From Amphimedon queenslandica (Eukaryota; Porifera; Demospongiae; Haplosclerida; Niphatidae), in NCBI RefSeq assembly GCF_000090795.2, contig NW_003546283.1:347209-411208 (forward strand): 64,000 nt of DNA, in the 5' to 3' direction. The position numbers and the translations under genes were made by a program. The stretch's first letter is position 1. The number at the start of each line of letters is the position of its first letter. Under the pieces are notes generated by a model. The model was not told the DNA's origin, did not search any database, and saw only the letters and a program-made list of their open reading frames with translations. This document shows positions 35,101-46,221 of this stretch, in pieces.

Positions 35101-37427
35101 ATAATATGCTGTTTTGTCTTCTTTGGTGTTTGATGGTACTTTTATTGTGTCTTTTAAATCAATACTTTCATTTGTATAATATTCCCTGCATATCCTGTCC
35201 TGCGTATCATAGCAATAAACATGTTTTATTGACATCATGTCTGCTTGTTGTTTTAGTTGGCATTTTGACTTCACAGAAAGTCAATCAATCATCATTCCAT
35301 GCACATATAAATGAATTATTATGTCTCAATGACAATTATTGCTGGAACTTCTATTGCACATCAATCATTAAAGTCTTACACATGAAAGCTGGTAAATTTG
35401 ATTATCGGCCATTTTGTTGTATAGCCAATAGATCTTGCTGCAACCCTGTAGCAAGTAAACTTATTTATTTGTCATTATTTTGACTGTCAGTGTCATTTGC
35501 TGGCCTGTTATGTCTCCTTTGCTTCCTCCTCATTTGTATAATACGCTGTCATAATATCCTGTTTAACATTAGTAACCAAGAATTCACATTCTATTGTCTC
35601 TTATGGCTACACATACAGAGCATTGCTGGATTTGAATTTTGGACTATTTTGTGTATTTAATAATGACGGAATTATTTTCATTCTGTTTATACATTGAAGC
35701 CAGTTGATGACTACAATTAATGTCCGTAATTTGATTCAACGATCACATGTTTACATTGCAAGCAATTTTAATTCTTTTAATTTGTTGAAAATGTACGTTT
35801 CTCTGTGCATGCCACAAATAGCATGAATTTCATTTGATGAGGTTGCAATTTTAATTCGTCTGTAGCTGTCTGAGGTTGCTATTAAATGTATGAGATATGG
35901 TTTGTGCTTAAATGTATGTACAGCATAAAGAGCAGACTCTGATTCCAATCAAAATTGGATTTTTATGAGTTGCTCCAAAATTGTGTAAAAGTCCCTGTAC
36001 TAATTAACGGTCCAAAGCCAAATTTCACCAAAAATGACAAGGAGAGAATTCTCTATTTTTATAATGTTATCTGATGCATATACATGTACTTATGTTGTGT
36101 AGAAAGTTTGAGCTGATTCCGATCAAAATTGGATTTTTTACGAATTTTTAAAGTTACTCCAAAATTGGGTAAAAGTCCCTGTACTATAGTACAGGGTCCT
36201 AAGCCAAATTTCACCAAAAATGACAAGGAGAAAATTCTCCATTTTTATTACTTATTCTGATACATATACATGTACTTATGTTGTGTAGAAAGTTTGAGCT
36301 GATTCTGATCAAAATTGGATTTTTTACGAATTTTTAAAGTTGCTCCAAAATTGAGTAAAAGCCCCTGTACTATAGTACATGATCATGGTCAAATTTCACC
36401 AAAAATGGTCAAGGAGGAAATTCTCAATATTTATAATTTTTTTTCAAATATAGGAAGTTAATTTAAAAGCTAAGCATACTTAATTTTCAGCTTGCTTTGT
36501 TTCTGGTTTAATGTTTTAGCAGTGATTGTTTATTTATGTCCTCATGACTTTATGTTGTGCCTCGATGCCTTTATAAATGTAGTCTTATCAAAGTCAGCAG
36601 TTTTATTGTCTAACACATTTCCTGTTTACGTCTCTCACTATTCCATCCATTCTCTTAATATTTGTATCCCTCATTATTATCACAGCCATCTTGTTGACCA
36701 CTATCAGTCTCCTTGTTGGCTGTTATTTTCGTATTGTTTGGACAATGAATCCTAACGAGTAGCTCAATTATCATTCTTTATTGTACATTATGGGCTCCGG
36801 TTGATAAATATTACCTCACTCCTCACAAATATCACTTGTTGATGTTATTGTATGTCACAAGTAATCCACTTCAACATTTCTCTGTCTCTGGAATGGCATT
36901 TTGCTAGCTCCTGCAGTGTTTATCAAGCTTCACTAAGTCGCTATGTTTTATAAAGACATTCCATTTATAATCTTGTGACATTTCGTTGCTATGACATTCT
37001 TGTATACCATAATAGCTGACGTGGTTATATTGGTTGTCGCAAGCATCTACCAATATAAATCATTCATTAATTATAATTTCATGACAAATGGACCTATTTA
37101 TTTAACTCCCGCCAATATTTCCAGCTGTACTGTATGCAGCTTTTTAAATGGTGACTCCCTTTTATTGTATCTTATATATAGACTTTTGCTTCAGATTCAT
37201 GATGAATTGTTGTATGAAGTACCCAATGAGGATGTCCCTGTCGTTACTGATTTATTAAAACAAGTTGCAGAGTCACCTAATCTCCTTAAAGGATACTGTC
37301 AGCCATTAATAGTAAGCACAATATTTTTGCAATTTTTTTAATTTGATTAATTATTTTTTTACTATTATCTAATTCATTTTAGGTACCACTGGCTGTAAGG
37401 ATTAGCATCGGAAAGAACTGGTCATAA
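20316..37427 (+). CDS. POLN: DNA polymerase nu (family A polymerase)
   Basis: About 23 exons in compatible phases. Exon 1 (20316-20439) starts MSRQAAVPSSCTN; exon 2 is 22238-22441. Later markers: DKADSCLLMDVKIAGYLL (25349-25473), EYSLTCVFDIEMKVAPILAG, MEYYGVLVNTSQL, EFHPLPGIVLQYRQ, DRTVTGRLACSSP (28656-28693), motif A DFKSIELRLLAHFS (29778-29888), O-helix KRVVYAIIYGVG (30701-30858), LERQAINFVIQGSAADVCK (31964-32071 and 32279-32355), motif C LLLQIHDELLYEV (about 37180-37312) and VPLAVRISIGKNWS at the end (37383-37427). Catalytic Asp of motif A and the HDE of motif C are present. No helicase or POLQ-like central region is seen, which with the C-terminal match supports POLN rather than POLQ. Role: translesion and crosslink-repair synthesis. 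A 4.8-kb intron precedes the motif C exon. Confidence 0.9.
20630..21972 (-). CDS. Secreted precursor nested in POLN intron 1, TGF-beta-like architecture (tentative)
   Basis: Two exons, 21705-21972 and 20630-21621, joined in phase. Start MSIITKLSPLALLLLGVC gives a clear signal peptide. Next come a short Cys-containing segment (VCNGGKGALNQYI), three copies of EEEETPATPP, a Ser-rich linker, then a beta-rich region (KELIVKLFDKDSN, KGGWVSLHINSYA, ERILVTVAEEE) like a TGF-beta prodomain strand region. A dibasic RGKKRRE follows, then about 85 residues with four cysteines: DKCVMTE, IGHCVSK, VPCRPKG and a terminal ATEC. Spacing from CRPKG to the last EC (33 residues) parallels CAPVK...EEC of TGF-beta ligands. 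Only four of seven knot cysteines exist, so the family call is a hypothesis. A TATA box lies upstream. Confidence 0.6.
21510..21605 (-). repeat. 30-bp coding repeat (EEEETPATPP)
   Basis: Three and a partial fourth near-identical 30-bp units inside exon 2 of the nested secreted gene; nucleotide identity is almost complete, so the expansion is recent. Confidence 0.9.
22108..22115 (-). promoter_or_regulatory. TATA box of the nested secreted gene
   Basis: Minus strand reads GGTATAAAAGGAGC, a consensus TATA box about 135 bp upstream of the start codon at 21972, leaving room for a 5' UTR of about 105 bp that includes a (GA)n run. Confidence 0.65.
22962..23506. other. POLN intron, no gene seen
   Basis: AT-rich intron with (ACATGT)n and (GT)n stretches near 22965-23055. 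Nothing else recognised. Confidence 0.5.
24050..24111. repeat. Short perfect-stem palindrome
   Basis: AGCCTTGTTTACTT is mirrored by AAGTAAACAAGGCT, with inner arms GTAACTGGT and ACCAGTTAC and almost no loop. The total hairpin is about 60 bp, in a POLN intron. It could be a tiny foldback element or a cruciform-forming sequence. Confidence 0.75.
24840..24985. mobile_element. Remnant related to the TA-flanked MITE
   Basis: Contains AATAACCTCTACATAAAGGACACC and CTGTATAACAGACA-type blocks, the same vocabulary as the element at 14691-14866 (short GGACACC and GTCCTTA motifs), but termini are not clear. Confidence 0.35.
26868..26920. repeat. Pyrimidine-rich microsatellite
   Basis: (CT)n/(CTTT)n/(CCCT)n tract in the POLN intron before the exon at about 26948; it doubles as an extended polypyrimidine tract. 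Confidence 0.8.
27780..28135. repeat. Family A repeat, reverse orientation, two copies
   Basis: Reads as the complement of the unit at 5490-6415, with two CTGTACTATAGTACAGGGAC palindromic cores, in a POLN intron. Confidence 0.85.
28881..29261 (+). other. 126-codon open stretch in a POLN intron
   Basis: Begins MRGRDQRSVLFDEPNYHARA and contains ILDNYCLMCGREKLVKKEKG. It lies between the POLN exons at 28656 and about 29390 and is not in a POLN-compatible splice frame that I can find. No family recognised. The Lys/Gly-rich end is compositionally simple. It could be a chance frame or a relic. Confidence 0.2.
30021..30666 (+). repeat. 61-bp minisatellite, about 10.6 units
   Basis: Unit contains GTAGTGTGGGCCCAATGG, TGTCCTTAATAAAGAGGC and TACACTGTACATGTATTAAG with an exact 61-bp period. 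Units are nearly identical (one C-to-T, one single-base insertion in the last). It lies in the POLN intron immediately before the O-helix exon at 30701. The internal GTCCTTAATAAAGAGG resembles the MITE interior at 14740-14765. Confidence 0.95.
32097..32205. repeat. (GA)n microsatellite
   Basis: About 108 bp of GA with few interruptions, in the POLN intron between the exons at 31964-32071 and 32279-32355. Repeated Arg-Glu or Leu-Ser frames here are artefacts. Confidence 0.95.
32356..37179. other. Large POLN intron before the motif C exon
   Basis: About 4.8 kb of AT-rich sequence, by far the longest POLN intron. It holds three family A units at about 35935-36430 and old diverged copies (for example near 34500-34650), and several GT- and ACATGTA-rich tracts. 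No convincing gene was found on either strand. Confidence 0.6.
35935..36430. repeat. Family A repeat, three copies
   Basis: Units carry AAAGTCCCTGTACTA, ATACATGTACTTATGTTGTG and GAGCTGATTCCGATCAAAAT anchors at about 185-bp spacing; the first copy has lost part of the palindromic core. Confidence 0.85.
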
Positions 37428-37539
37428 TCTTAAAACATGCATCCTGTAGTTGTATTTATTGTACATATGATTTTATGAGATTTTATCACTGCCAAAGCTA
37501 TAATATTACAATTTAAAAGTATCAAAATTTTAATTTTAT

Positions 37540-37584
37540 GGCGCCAAAAGTTTTCACGCATGCGCAGTTTACTAAGGCGCCAAA
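37540..37584 (+). promoter_or_regulatory. SPDL1 promoter: two E2F-type sites and an NRF1-like site
   Basis: GGCGCCAAAA at 37540-37549 and GGCGCCAAA at 37576-37584 read as TTTGGCGCC on the other strand, the E2F consensus. Between them CACGCATGCGCAG (37555-37567) matches the NRF1 half-palindrome. These lie within 80 bp of the SPDL1 start. E2F control of a mitotic gene is expected from known biology; occupancy here is inferred. Confidence 0.65.
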
Positions 37585-37619
37585 CACAAAGTCCCTCCTC
37601 TTTGCAAAAAAAGTTGAAT

Positions 37620-38685
37620 ATGGAGACCAATAACTGTTCTTTTATGAGGAAGAATGAAAGCTTTTCCACCGAAGATAAAATACAGACGCTAGAGGAAGAG
37701 CTGGCTACAGCTGCTGAGGCTGGACTAGCTCTGTTGAAGTCAAATCAAGAGCTCCAGGAAAGATGTGAGAAGGAGGCACTCTTCTACCAGAAACAGATAG
37801 AGGTTATACATTATCCCCTGCCATGATTGACAATCAATGTTTGGGGTAGTACTAGCTATTGCACTACTGTAATTTACGCTAATTAAATGTACCTCAAGTA
37901 TAATAGGAATAATTATTGCAAAATAATTATGATTTTTTTTTAAATTAAAAATTTGACGACATTGGGGAAGTGAATCAAGTTATTATTTAAATTAAGTATG
38001 CAAGTGTATATTTTATAGCAACCAAAAATTTTTAATTGTGGATCTACAAAATTTTAATAAAATCACAAAAATTTGAATCCTTAACTGACGTGTACATGTA
38101 TTTGTAGTTGAATCTGCATTATGTGTGTATAATTGTATTATTATCATAATTTTAGGAGCTAAAACAAGACAATCACACTCTGTCCAATAAACTCTCTGTG
38201 CAGGAGGCAGCACACCAGGGATTCATTGATGAATTGGATCATGTGAAATCTCAAGCCGAAACTGATTACAAGAGAAGATTAAACATGATAGAGCAGAACC
38301 ACTCGTACAGGATACAGCAGCTGAAGTGGGAGCTTGATGAGACCAAGACTGAGGTAGAGAGGGGGATTGAAAGGGAGAAGTCGCTGAAGGAGAAGGTGTC
38401 CCTGCAAGAGGAAGTGATTAGAAAGTTGCACGATGAAACGCCATCTTGTTCAGACTCTATGAAAGATGAAGTAAGAGGGAGATAAAAGAGGGATTTTTGG
38501 GTTTTTTTTTTGAAAGAATAGAATTGATTCTAAAATTAACCTCAATTTTTATTACGTTAGTATCATCTGATTCTTTTTCTAGCCAGAATTGATGAAAAAA
38601 TGAACCAATTTCTAACAATAAATTTGCCTCCAAAAATATTTTTTAATGTTCCCTGATTGATGCTAACTTTGTCACTTCTCTTCAT

Positions 38686-38737
<52 letters not shown>

Positions 38738-40262
38738 TTCTCTCTCTCTCTCTTTTCAGTTAATTGATTTACAAAGAAGATGCAGTTTTTTGGATTGTCA
38801 GAAGCAAGAACTGGAGGGTGAGCTGTCAGCTCAAACGCACACCATTTCTCAGCTAAAAGATGACGTACACTCGCACGAAACAAAAATCAAAGAATTGGAA
38901 GAGACTCTTACAGATCGTGTTAAATTGAGCAATGAGCTCTATCATAATCTTCAAGTAATTATTATTTTTGTCATGTTAGTAGAATGAGCTCCATTCTTCT
39001 GTTTTCTCCAGGAGATACAAGATCAGAACAAAGCGTTGAATGATCAACTAGAGAGGAACAAGTTACAGCAACTTGAGGAGGATTGGCAGGGAAAAGGGAA
39101 TTCATTGTTTGGTGAAGTAAGCAACACATGCTTACTCTCTTCTCTTCCATTATCTCTCTTCTTCTCTCTCTGTTTTGTTTCCCCCACAATGAGTGCTAAG
39201 TGAGCTAGCTTCATGAGCTAACAACCACTACAATTGAGACACATAATATGGCTTTTTGACCAACTTTAAAATATGTAAAAAAAATCCAATTTTGATCATA
39301 ATCAGCTCAAACTTTCTACACAACATATAAACATGTATATGTATCAGAATAAGTCATAAAAATGAAGAATTCTCTTCTTGTCATTTTTGGTGAAATTTGG
39401 CTTTGGACCCTGTACTATATAGTACAGGGACTTTTACTCGATTTTGGAGCAACTTTAAAAATTCGTAAAAATTCCAATTTTGACCGGAATCAGCTCAAAC
39501 TTTTTGCACAACATAAGTACATGTATATGCATCAAATAAAGTTATAAAAATGGAGAATTTTCTCCTTGTCATTTTTGCCAAAATTTGGCCTCGGACCCTG
39601 TACTATAGTACAGGGACTTTTACTCGATTTTGGAGCAACTTTAAAAATTCGTAAAAATTCCAATTTTGACTGGAATCAGCTCAAACTTTTTGCACAACAT
39701 AAGTACATGTATATGCATCAAATAAAGTTATAAAAATGGAGAATTTTCTCCTTGTCATTTTTGCCAAAACTTGGCCTCGGACCCTGTACTATAGTACAGG
39801 GACTTTTATCCAATTTTGGAGCAACTTTAAAAATTCGTAAAAAATCTAATTTTGATCGGAATCAGCTCAAACTTTCTACACAACATAAGTACATGTATAT
39901 GCATCAAATAAAGTTATAAAAATGGAGAATTCTCTCCTTGTCATTTTTGCTAAAATTTGGCCTCGGATCCTGTACTATAGTACAGGGACTTTTACTCGAT
40001 TTTGGAGTAACTCGTAAAAAATTTAATTTTGATCGGAATCAGCTCAAACTTTTTATACAACATAAGTACATGTATATGCATCAAATAAAGTTATAAAATT
40101 GGAGAATTCTCTCATAACAATTTTCCTGCAGCAAAATACCAGTACCCTATACTATAGTACATGGTTTTGACCTGATTTATGTGAAACTTTTAAAAATTCA
40201 ATTACAAAAACAGCAGTGAGCAGTATGCAAAAATTTTATGGGGAAACCTTGCCCTCCTCCTC

Positions 40263-40306
<44 letters not shown>

Positions 40307-42229
40307 TCTCATTTTCACAAATCATGTACTTTTTATTTCCAGGTGGAAGAGAGGCGGCTAGAGACCGAGCGAAAGCTCATAAGCTTGCAAGTGAAATACG
40401 ACACACTTGAGAGGACACACCAAATGCTCAAAACTCACTTCAAGAAACTTAAAGTACGCAAAGATTTATCACCCAGTACACATACCACTTTATATTTTTG
40501 CTGGAACATTGCACGTATTTTGATGATTGACGATTAATTTATGTTGTTAAAATTGTCATTTAAAAGCCACCAATGTATTACACAATGCTTATGTAGTGAG
40601 ATAATTGTATGTGTGGCAGAAAAATAAAGTGCTATAATTAATGTAGGTTGTATTTATCATGTCTTTTACAGTATATCCTTTCCATTCTCAGGCTGAAATG
40701 TCAGTTTTGTTGTGCCGTCATTCAAGTTTTGCTGCCGACTTGGCTCACGTTGAACGACTTGAGACGAACCTAAGACAAAGGAACAGCGAAATAACAAGAC
40801 TCAATGATAAGATTCGTAAACTTGATAAAGAAATACAAGAAAGCAAAGTGAGCCCCTGGAGAATTATCTGAAATGATTCCAAATACCTTTTTATACCTGC
40901 CCTTTTTCATATCTATTAACTTCTTTAAAGGGTAATTGAGTAACTTATTTCTGGATGCACTCATCTCTGTCCTCCTTTCAAATGTTTAACTGTTTATAAT
41001 TGAGTGGTTTAATGCAGGGCTAAGCTAAGATAGCTAACCCATTCAAAAATTTTTTGTAACAAAAACCTCGCAAAGCTAAATGACTTTGGAAGTACTGCCT
41101 TCTTTTTATACTCAGTTGTTTGTAAAAGGTCTCATGGGTTGCAGTGTTGCTACTGTTGTGGTTGGAACTGTGGTTAACAGTTATTACTATAATGTTAACA
41201 CCTACTTTATTATTATGAGCATAGATTTAGGTTAGAAGGCATGAAATGATTAATAACAAGAATGCATGATTATAATTTTTATTCTCTTACTTTAGACTGT
41301 CCGTGTTGCTGGCGACTTGGATTCTAAAGGAAAAAGATTTGTAGATTACCTTCAAAACCAAATTGAACAGAAAGAGTAAGAGAAGGACCAAACTACTGAC
41401 AGCATTTTCATATCTTCCTCTTCTCTCTCTCTCCTTATCTCTAGTAAATCACTGTGTTCTGTTCGCAAGGAGTTAGAGACCCAGGCTACTCAGTTAGCTT
41501 GGGAAGGAACTAAATTAACGAATGTTGAAGCTAAACTTCACAAGACAGAGCAGGAGAAAGCAAAGCTGCTCAACGATGCGACAAAGATGAGACTCAGATT
41601 GCAGGAAGTGAAAGAGAAAGAAAATGAACGTAAGAATTAGAAAATAAATAATTTTGAGGATCATCTCTCAAATGCTGATTTACTAAGATGTGCATGTATT
41701 CTTAGTTTTTACCATTTATGTATCTGTTATTAGTAGACCTAATATTATGCATTTTGTAGTGAATGTTCAACTCAAAATGGCTGAAAATGAAATCTCGACC
41801 CTTAAGAATCAACTGAAAGTCAACCTTCGTAAAGGGCACTCAGTTCAAGAAACAGATACTCCCAAAACCGATCAAAATGCTTCAAGGAAAACAACACCAA
41901 ACACGACTGCAGTAATAGTCAAGGAAGAGAAGCAAGAGCCAATTAACTTGCTGGAAGAGATAGAGAAAGAGAATTCTACCCCTCCACCTCCTCCTGTTGC
42001 TCCTCCATCTATCAATGCTAGTCTTCATTCTGCACTGTTGTTATCCTCTTATCTTAATGAGACTAATGTTGAGAAAGCTAAAGGTGGTTCTGTATCTCCC
42101 TCTCCTTTATCACCAGCTAAGGAAAATGAGAGCAGTGTCTTAAAATCTCCGGCTCCATCAACTCCAGCTGTGCCTACTTTGAAAGTGATTAAAGTAGAAG
42201 ATAATGTTAATCGCTGTCCACAGCAATGA
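37620..42229 (+). CDS. SPDL1: Spindly, kinetochore dynein adaptor
   Basis: Coiled-coil adaptor that links dynein-dynactin to the RZZ complex at kinetochores. About ten exons. Start METNNCSFMRKN; the CC1 box is ATAAEAGLALLKSNQEL, like the AAxxG dynein light-intermediate-chain motif. Long heptad stretches follow (QQLKWELDETKTEVERG and others). The Spindly motif GNSLFGE joins VEERRLETERKLIS across the intron 39118-40341, matching human GNSLFAEVEDRR. After more coiled coil (QLKMAENEISTLKNQLK) a Pro/Ser-rich tail ends NRCPQQ and stop, the same CPQQ prenylation box as human Spindly. An array of family A repeats fills the intron between the two halves of the Spindly motif. Confidence 0.93.
38690..38756. 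repeat. (CT)n microsatellite
   Basis: CT-rich run directly before the acceptor of the SPDL1 exon at about 38760, acting as its polypyrimidine tract. Confidence 0.9.
39190..40135. repeat. Family A repeat, reverse orientation, about five copies
   Basis: Five units at about 185-bp spacing with CTGTACTATAGTACAGGGAC cores and ACATGTATATGCATCAAATA anchors, in the SPDL1 intron 39119-40341. Units two and three are almost identical. A (CT)n run follows at 40259-40302 just before the acceptor. Confidence 0.9.
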
Positions 42230-42441
42230 GACTATATAACAATGGTTTTAATTCAATACATGTACAGTATATGACCTCCTGTATTGTAACTATAGTCTAT
42301 GTAGTACAAAAGTTAATATATCAATGATTTTTAAAAATATCATTAGATTAGATGATGTTACTCATGATATTGCAAAGAACAGCCACGCCTAGGCTACTAA
42401 ACCTTAGGCGTGGCTGGCTTGCTGTACTACTATACTGCACA

Positions 42442-45400
42442 ATGGGTTGTGGACTATCTAGAAGACCAAGGACAAATGTCAGGGCTTCGTTGGTAGAGGG
42501 AGACCATACAGCAAGTAATAATGCTAAAGAGGAAACTGCTTGTTCGATAATCTTACCGTATGAGACTGATCCACAGGAGAGCTCTTTTCCAACTCATTTC
42601 TTGCCAGATCCTGTTTTATCAAATCACCAGAAAAACTGTCAAATAGTGTTTGACTCGCTCCAACCTTTAAAGAAGGGGCTTGAAAAGAGAAGGCACACCG
42701 AGAGTTTGATGAGGAGATGGAAAGAGAGTGGGGTCTTGAATAGAGTCCACGATTATGTGGATGCCATCACAAAAGCTAACCCAACACTAGAAGAAATATC
42801 AGACTTGCTAACAAAAGACTCTACCCCCTATCTCAGAGGTATAGAGAAGGGCCAATCGACAGACTTATTAAAAGCATATGCCATATATTACTGGATAGCA
42901 AATAACATAGAGTATAATGTAAATGAGTGGAACAGCATGATATCAACAGGGTTGTATCCAGACGTAAACCCAAGGCATGTTTTTAAGAGACGTTCCTCAG
43001 TATGCAGTGGATATGCTAATCTTTATGAATTGCTAGCAGGTCAGGCTGGGCTCAAGGTGACAATAATCAATGGACACTTTAAGAGAGCTATAACAAAGAA
43101 AGGACAGAGTGATTTCTTCAGCCCTGGAAATAACAATAGTCATGCATGGAATGCAGTTAGTTCATTAATGAAAGTTTTTTGATGGATAATGCATAATTAT
43201 TCCTTATAATAGGTACAGTTAGGGTCAGTTTGGTATCTCCTTGATTGCACTTATGGTGCTGGGGTCATTGACAGCAGCAGTTTTACCAAAATGTACAACT
43301 GTCTCTACTTTGCTATTTCACCAGAGAAGCTTATTCTTAGTCACTGGCCTGATTCTGACAAGTGGCAGCTACTTGAAGCTAGGCTGGCTTTACAAGATTA
43401 CAGATCATTGATAGTAATGACGCCAGACTCACTTCAATTGGGTATGTACATGTATACAGTTTGAGTTAGTGCCTTTATTGCTCATTTTAGGTGTTCACAT
43501 GCCTGCATGTGAAGTCCTCCATATCACTAGACATGAAATCCCTATTGCAGTCCTCAGTCTCAAAACACCTAAGCACTTTGCTGTGATAGTAACTTTAAAA
43601 CCATGGGATTGTTCATCTTCCTCTCATGACATTAATCCTGACAATGAGCAATACAGTGCAAATATTTTTATAAATAATAAAGAGGATGGTGATTGTAAGG
43701 ATGTCTATATTGCTTTGCCAAAACCTGGTAATTTTACTTGCCAAATTTTTGTTGAAGATCTGTCTTCCTCTAACACTAGAACTTTAACATTTCTGACATC
43801 TTACTTGATAAGTTGTGAAGCAGACCCGCCTGATAGCATTGGATTTCCCCAAATATTGCACAAAGTAGCTTTTAGCATTAATTTTCAATTGCTTTGCTGG
43901 ACTGGTCATCAGGATAATGGGAAATCATACATAGCTGAATGTACTACTGGACAAATGACCCTTCAATTCAAGCTTAATTCTAACGTTTCCCTCTCTCATT
44001 TTATATCACCTGGAGCTTTCACTGCTGAGCAAGCTCCATCTACAGAGCAATGCTATCATTTCTATACTTCATTGAGTCAAGATAATAAAGATCCTTCATT
44101 GAATGTACTTGATGTAGTTTTCCCATTACAAGGACTCTGGACAATATGTCTCATGCTTAAAGGTGAAGAATTTGAAGAGTGCTTAAGTGAACCAGTAATG
44201 CTATACACTGTTAATGTTATTGGCAAGGCAAGCACTGGGACTTATCCTTGGATACAATCTCCAGGTTTATCCATACATCACTCTGGGACACTCAGTGCTT
44301 TAGGGAATGATATATTTAATTTGACATTCTCTGTCGAAGATGAAATGGAGTTTTATTCTGTTTTGATTGGTACCTCGTCACTCTCTCCTACATTTCATCA
44401 GTTCACGTGCATAGAAAAGGAGGAGAGAAGACTGGAGGATGAAGGTAGAGAAATAAGATACACTTACAAACTAATGGTTGTTTTCCCTGAACCTGGCAAG
44501 TGGAAGGTCTGTGTGTTTTATAGAGGACTCAACTCACTTGAATCAACTGTCTACAGCAACCTTTTCAGTCTCTTTTTAGATGTTGAATCCTGCTTCCCTA
44601 ATACTATATTTCCCTCAATAAACAAACCAGTATCAACCCTATTGGGTCTTAGTATCACTGATACCAACCCTTTGCAGTACAGGCACTCTATCTTCAAGAC
44701 ACAAGTATCAACTTCATTGCAGCATAAGCTATGTTTTGATATTTCACTCACTCCTCCCAACTCACCAGGTTTTCAAATACCAAGCAAGTATTGTGCTTCA
44801 CTGTTTCCTAGTGAAAAAGATGGAGTATATAATCTTGAGGCAATCCTTCCTGAAACAGGTACATGGGCTATTGGTCTTAGTGCTAGTAAAGTAGAGGATG
44901 AATTGAGTAACATGAAGCAAGTGTTCCTGTTTGAACTATTAATCAAGGAAGCAGCAATACTACCCATCCACTACCTATATCCTAAGCTTTATCCTGCTTT
45001 CTATAGCTCTGATGCAAGAATACCAGCCAAAGATATCCCATATCAATACGTGATAGAGGAAAAGTTTGTAACACATTTGATATACAGAAGGAAACCAAGT
45101 TTTAACATGGTTGTTTTTCAAGAGAGATGCCCAATGAATAAGCTCAGTTCTCAAGCTCTTATTTATCCTAATAAGGACAGCAGTGATGAATATGTCATTG
45201 AAGCTGTATTTCCAGAAAAAGGCAACTGGATAGTTCAATTGTTTGGTGACTCAATCACTGACTATGATCCTATAATTGAGTTTTTTGTTTTGGTAAAAGC
45301 TCCTAAAATAAACCTTACTTATCCCTGGATTCACACAGACTTTTTTAATGTCTACAAAATGGACTTTCATCCATCGGGAGATTACCTTTTACCGGAGAAA

Positions 45401-45658
45401 GTGAAAGGAACTACGGGCCAGCTTTCTTTAAGTATCACCTGCCCAGATGATGTTCACATTCTTCATCAAGCCAGGAATGAAAATGATATCATTGTTGATG
45501 GAGTTACATGTCTACTTAGAACCAAAAAGCACAATGTATTTTGTATACTAGCAAACTTCACATCACCAGGACATTGGTCGATTCTTCTTCATGCATCCAG
45601 GACACCATCATTGAATAATTGGGACCTAGTCCTTCAGCATGATGTCATTGCTTGCTAG
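42442..45658 (+). CDS. KY/hillarin-type transglutaminase-like protein
   Basis: Three exons: 42442-43155, 43213-43441 and 43491-45658. I choose the start MGCGLSRRPRTN because Gly2-Cys3 is a classical N-myristoylation/palmitoylation signal; an upstream in-frame Met exists at 42352. The transglutaminase-like core has the Cys in RRSSVCSGYANLYELL, the His in NNSHAWNAV and the Asp in WYLLDCTYGAG, the triad seen in kyphoscoliosis peptidase and hillarin. The roughly 720-residue C-terminal part holds repeated sandwich-type modules marked by LPKPGNFTCQIF, FPLQGLWTICLML, FPEPGKWKVCVFY, LPETGTWAIGLSA, FPEKGNWIVQLFG and FTSPGHWSILLHA. In KY proteins these act in cytoskeletal anchoring; here membrane-edge location is inferred. 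Confidence 0.85.
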
Positions 45659-45747
45659 ACAAAAGCTTTAGTACCAGCCATTATTGTGACAATGAGCCAC
45701 TTTGACATTAGGCCTTGTTTAGGCTACAGAAACAGTGTGTCCTTATC

Positions 45748-45755
45748 TATAAATA
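45748..45755 (+). promoter_or_regulatory. TATA box of the inhibitor gene
   Basis: TATAAATA about 60 bp upstream of the start codon at 45816, in the 157-bp spacer after the KY-like stop. Confidence 0.55.
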
Positions 45756-45815
45756 TACTGATATACCTATTTACAGGCACATGTGTGGCAGCTGAGAAGA
45801 ATAGAGGAGGCTATC

Positions 45816-46187
45816 ATGCTTTTTGCACTAGTCTTTGCTCTTTGCTTTCAATTTATTCTTGGATCATTTCCTTGTAAGTTACTCTGTAATGCAGATTATA
45901 TAGTATAGATCTATTACAATTCTTTTTTATTCATTTCTATGCACACATTCAGTTCATTGTGGTCTCATTTTATGTGACATTCCATTATGTCCTAATCCAA
46001 TCAACAAACCTGAATTCTGCTGTCCTGTTTGTCCTGATAGGACACCATCTCCTCCTTCTCCTACACTACCTACTGGCCCTCCAACCCTCCCTCCTCCTCC
46101 TGTAGTACCTCCTGGTTAGCTAAAAACCATAATAATAATAATAATAATAATAATAATTAGTGTAGGCTTTCTTTTATTTTTTTTCTG

Positions 46188-46221
<34 letters not shown>

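Noticed and set aside
20316-37427. POLQ instead of POLN
   Set aside because: No helicase domain lies upstream and the N-terminal part is short; the C-terminal motifs align better with the POLN pattern I recall.
44551-45238. Minus-strand open frames
   Set aside because: Antisense shadows of the long last exon of the KY-like gene.
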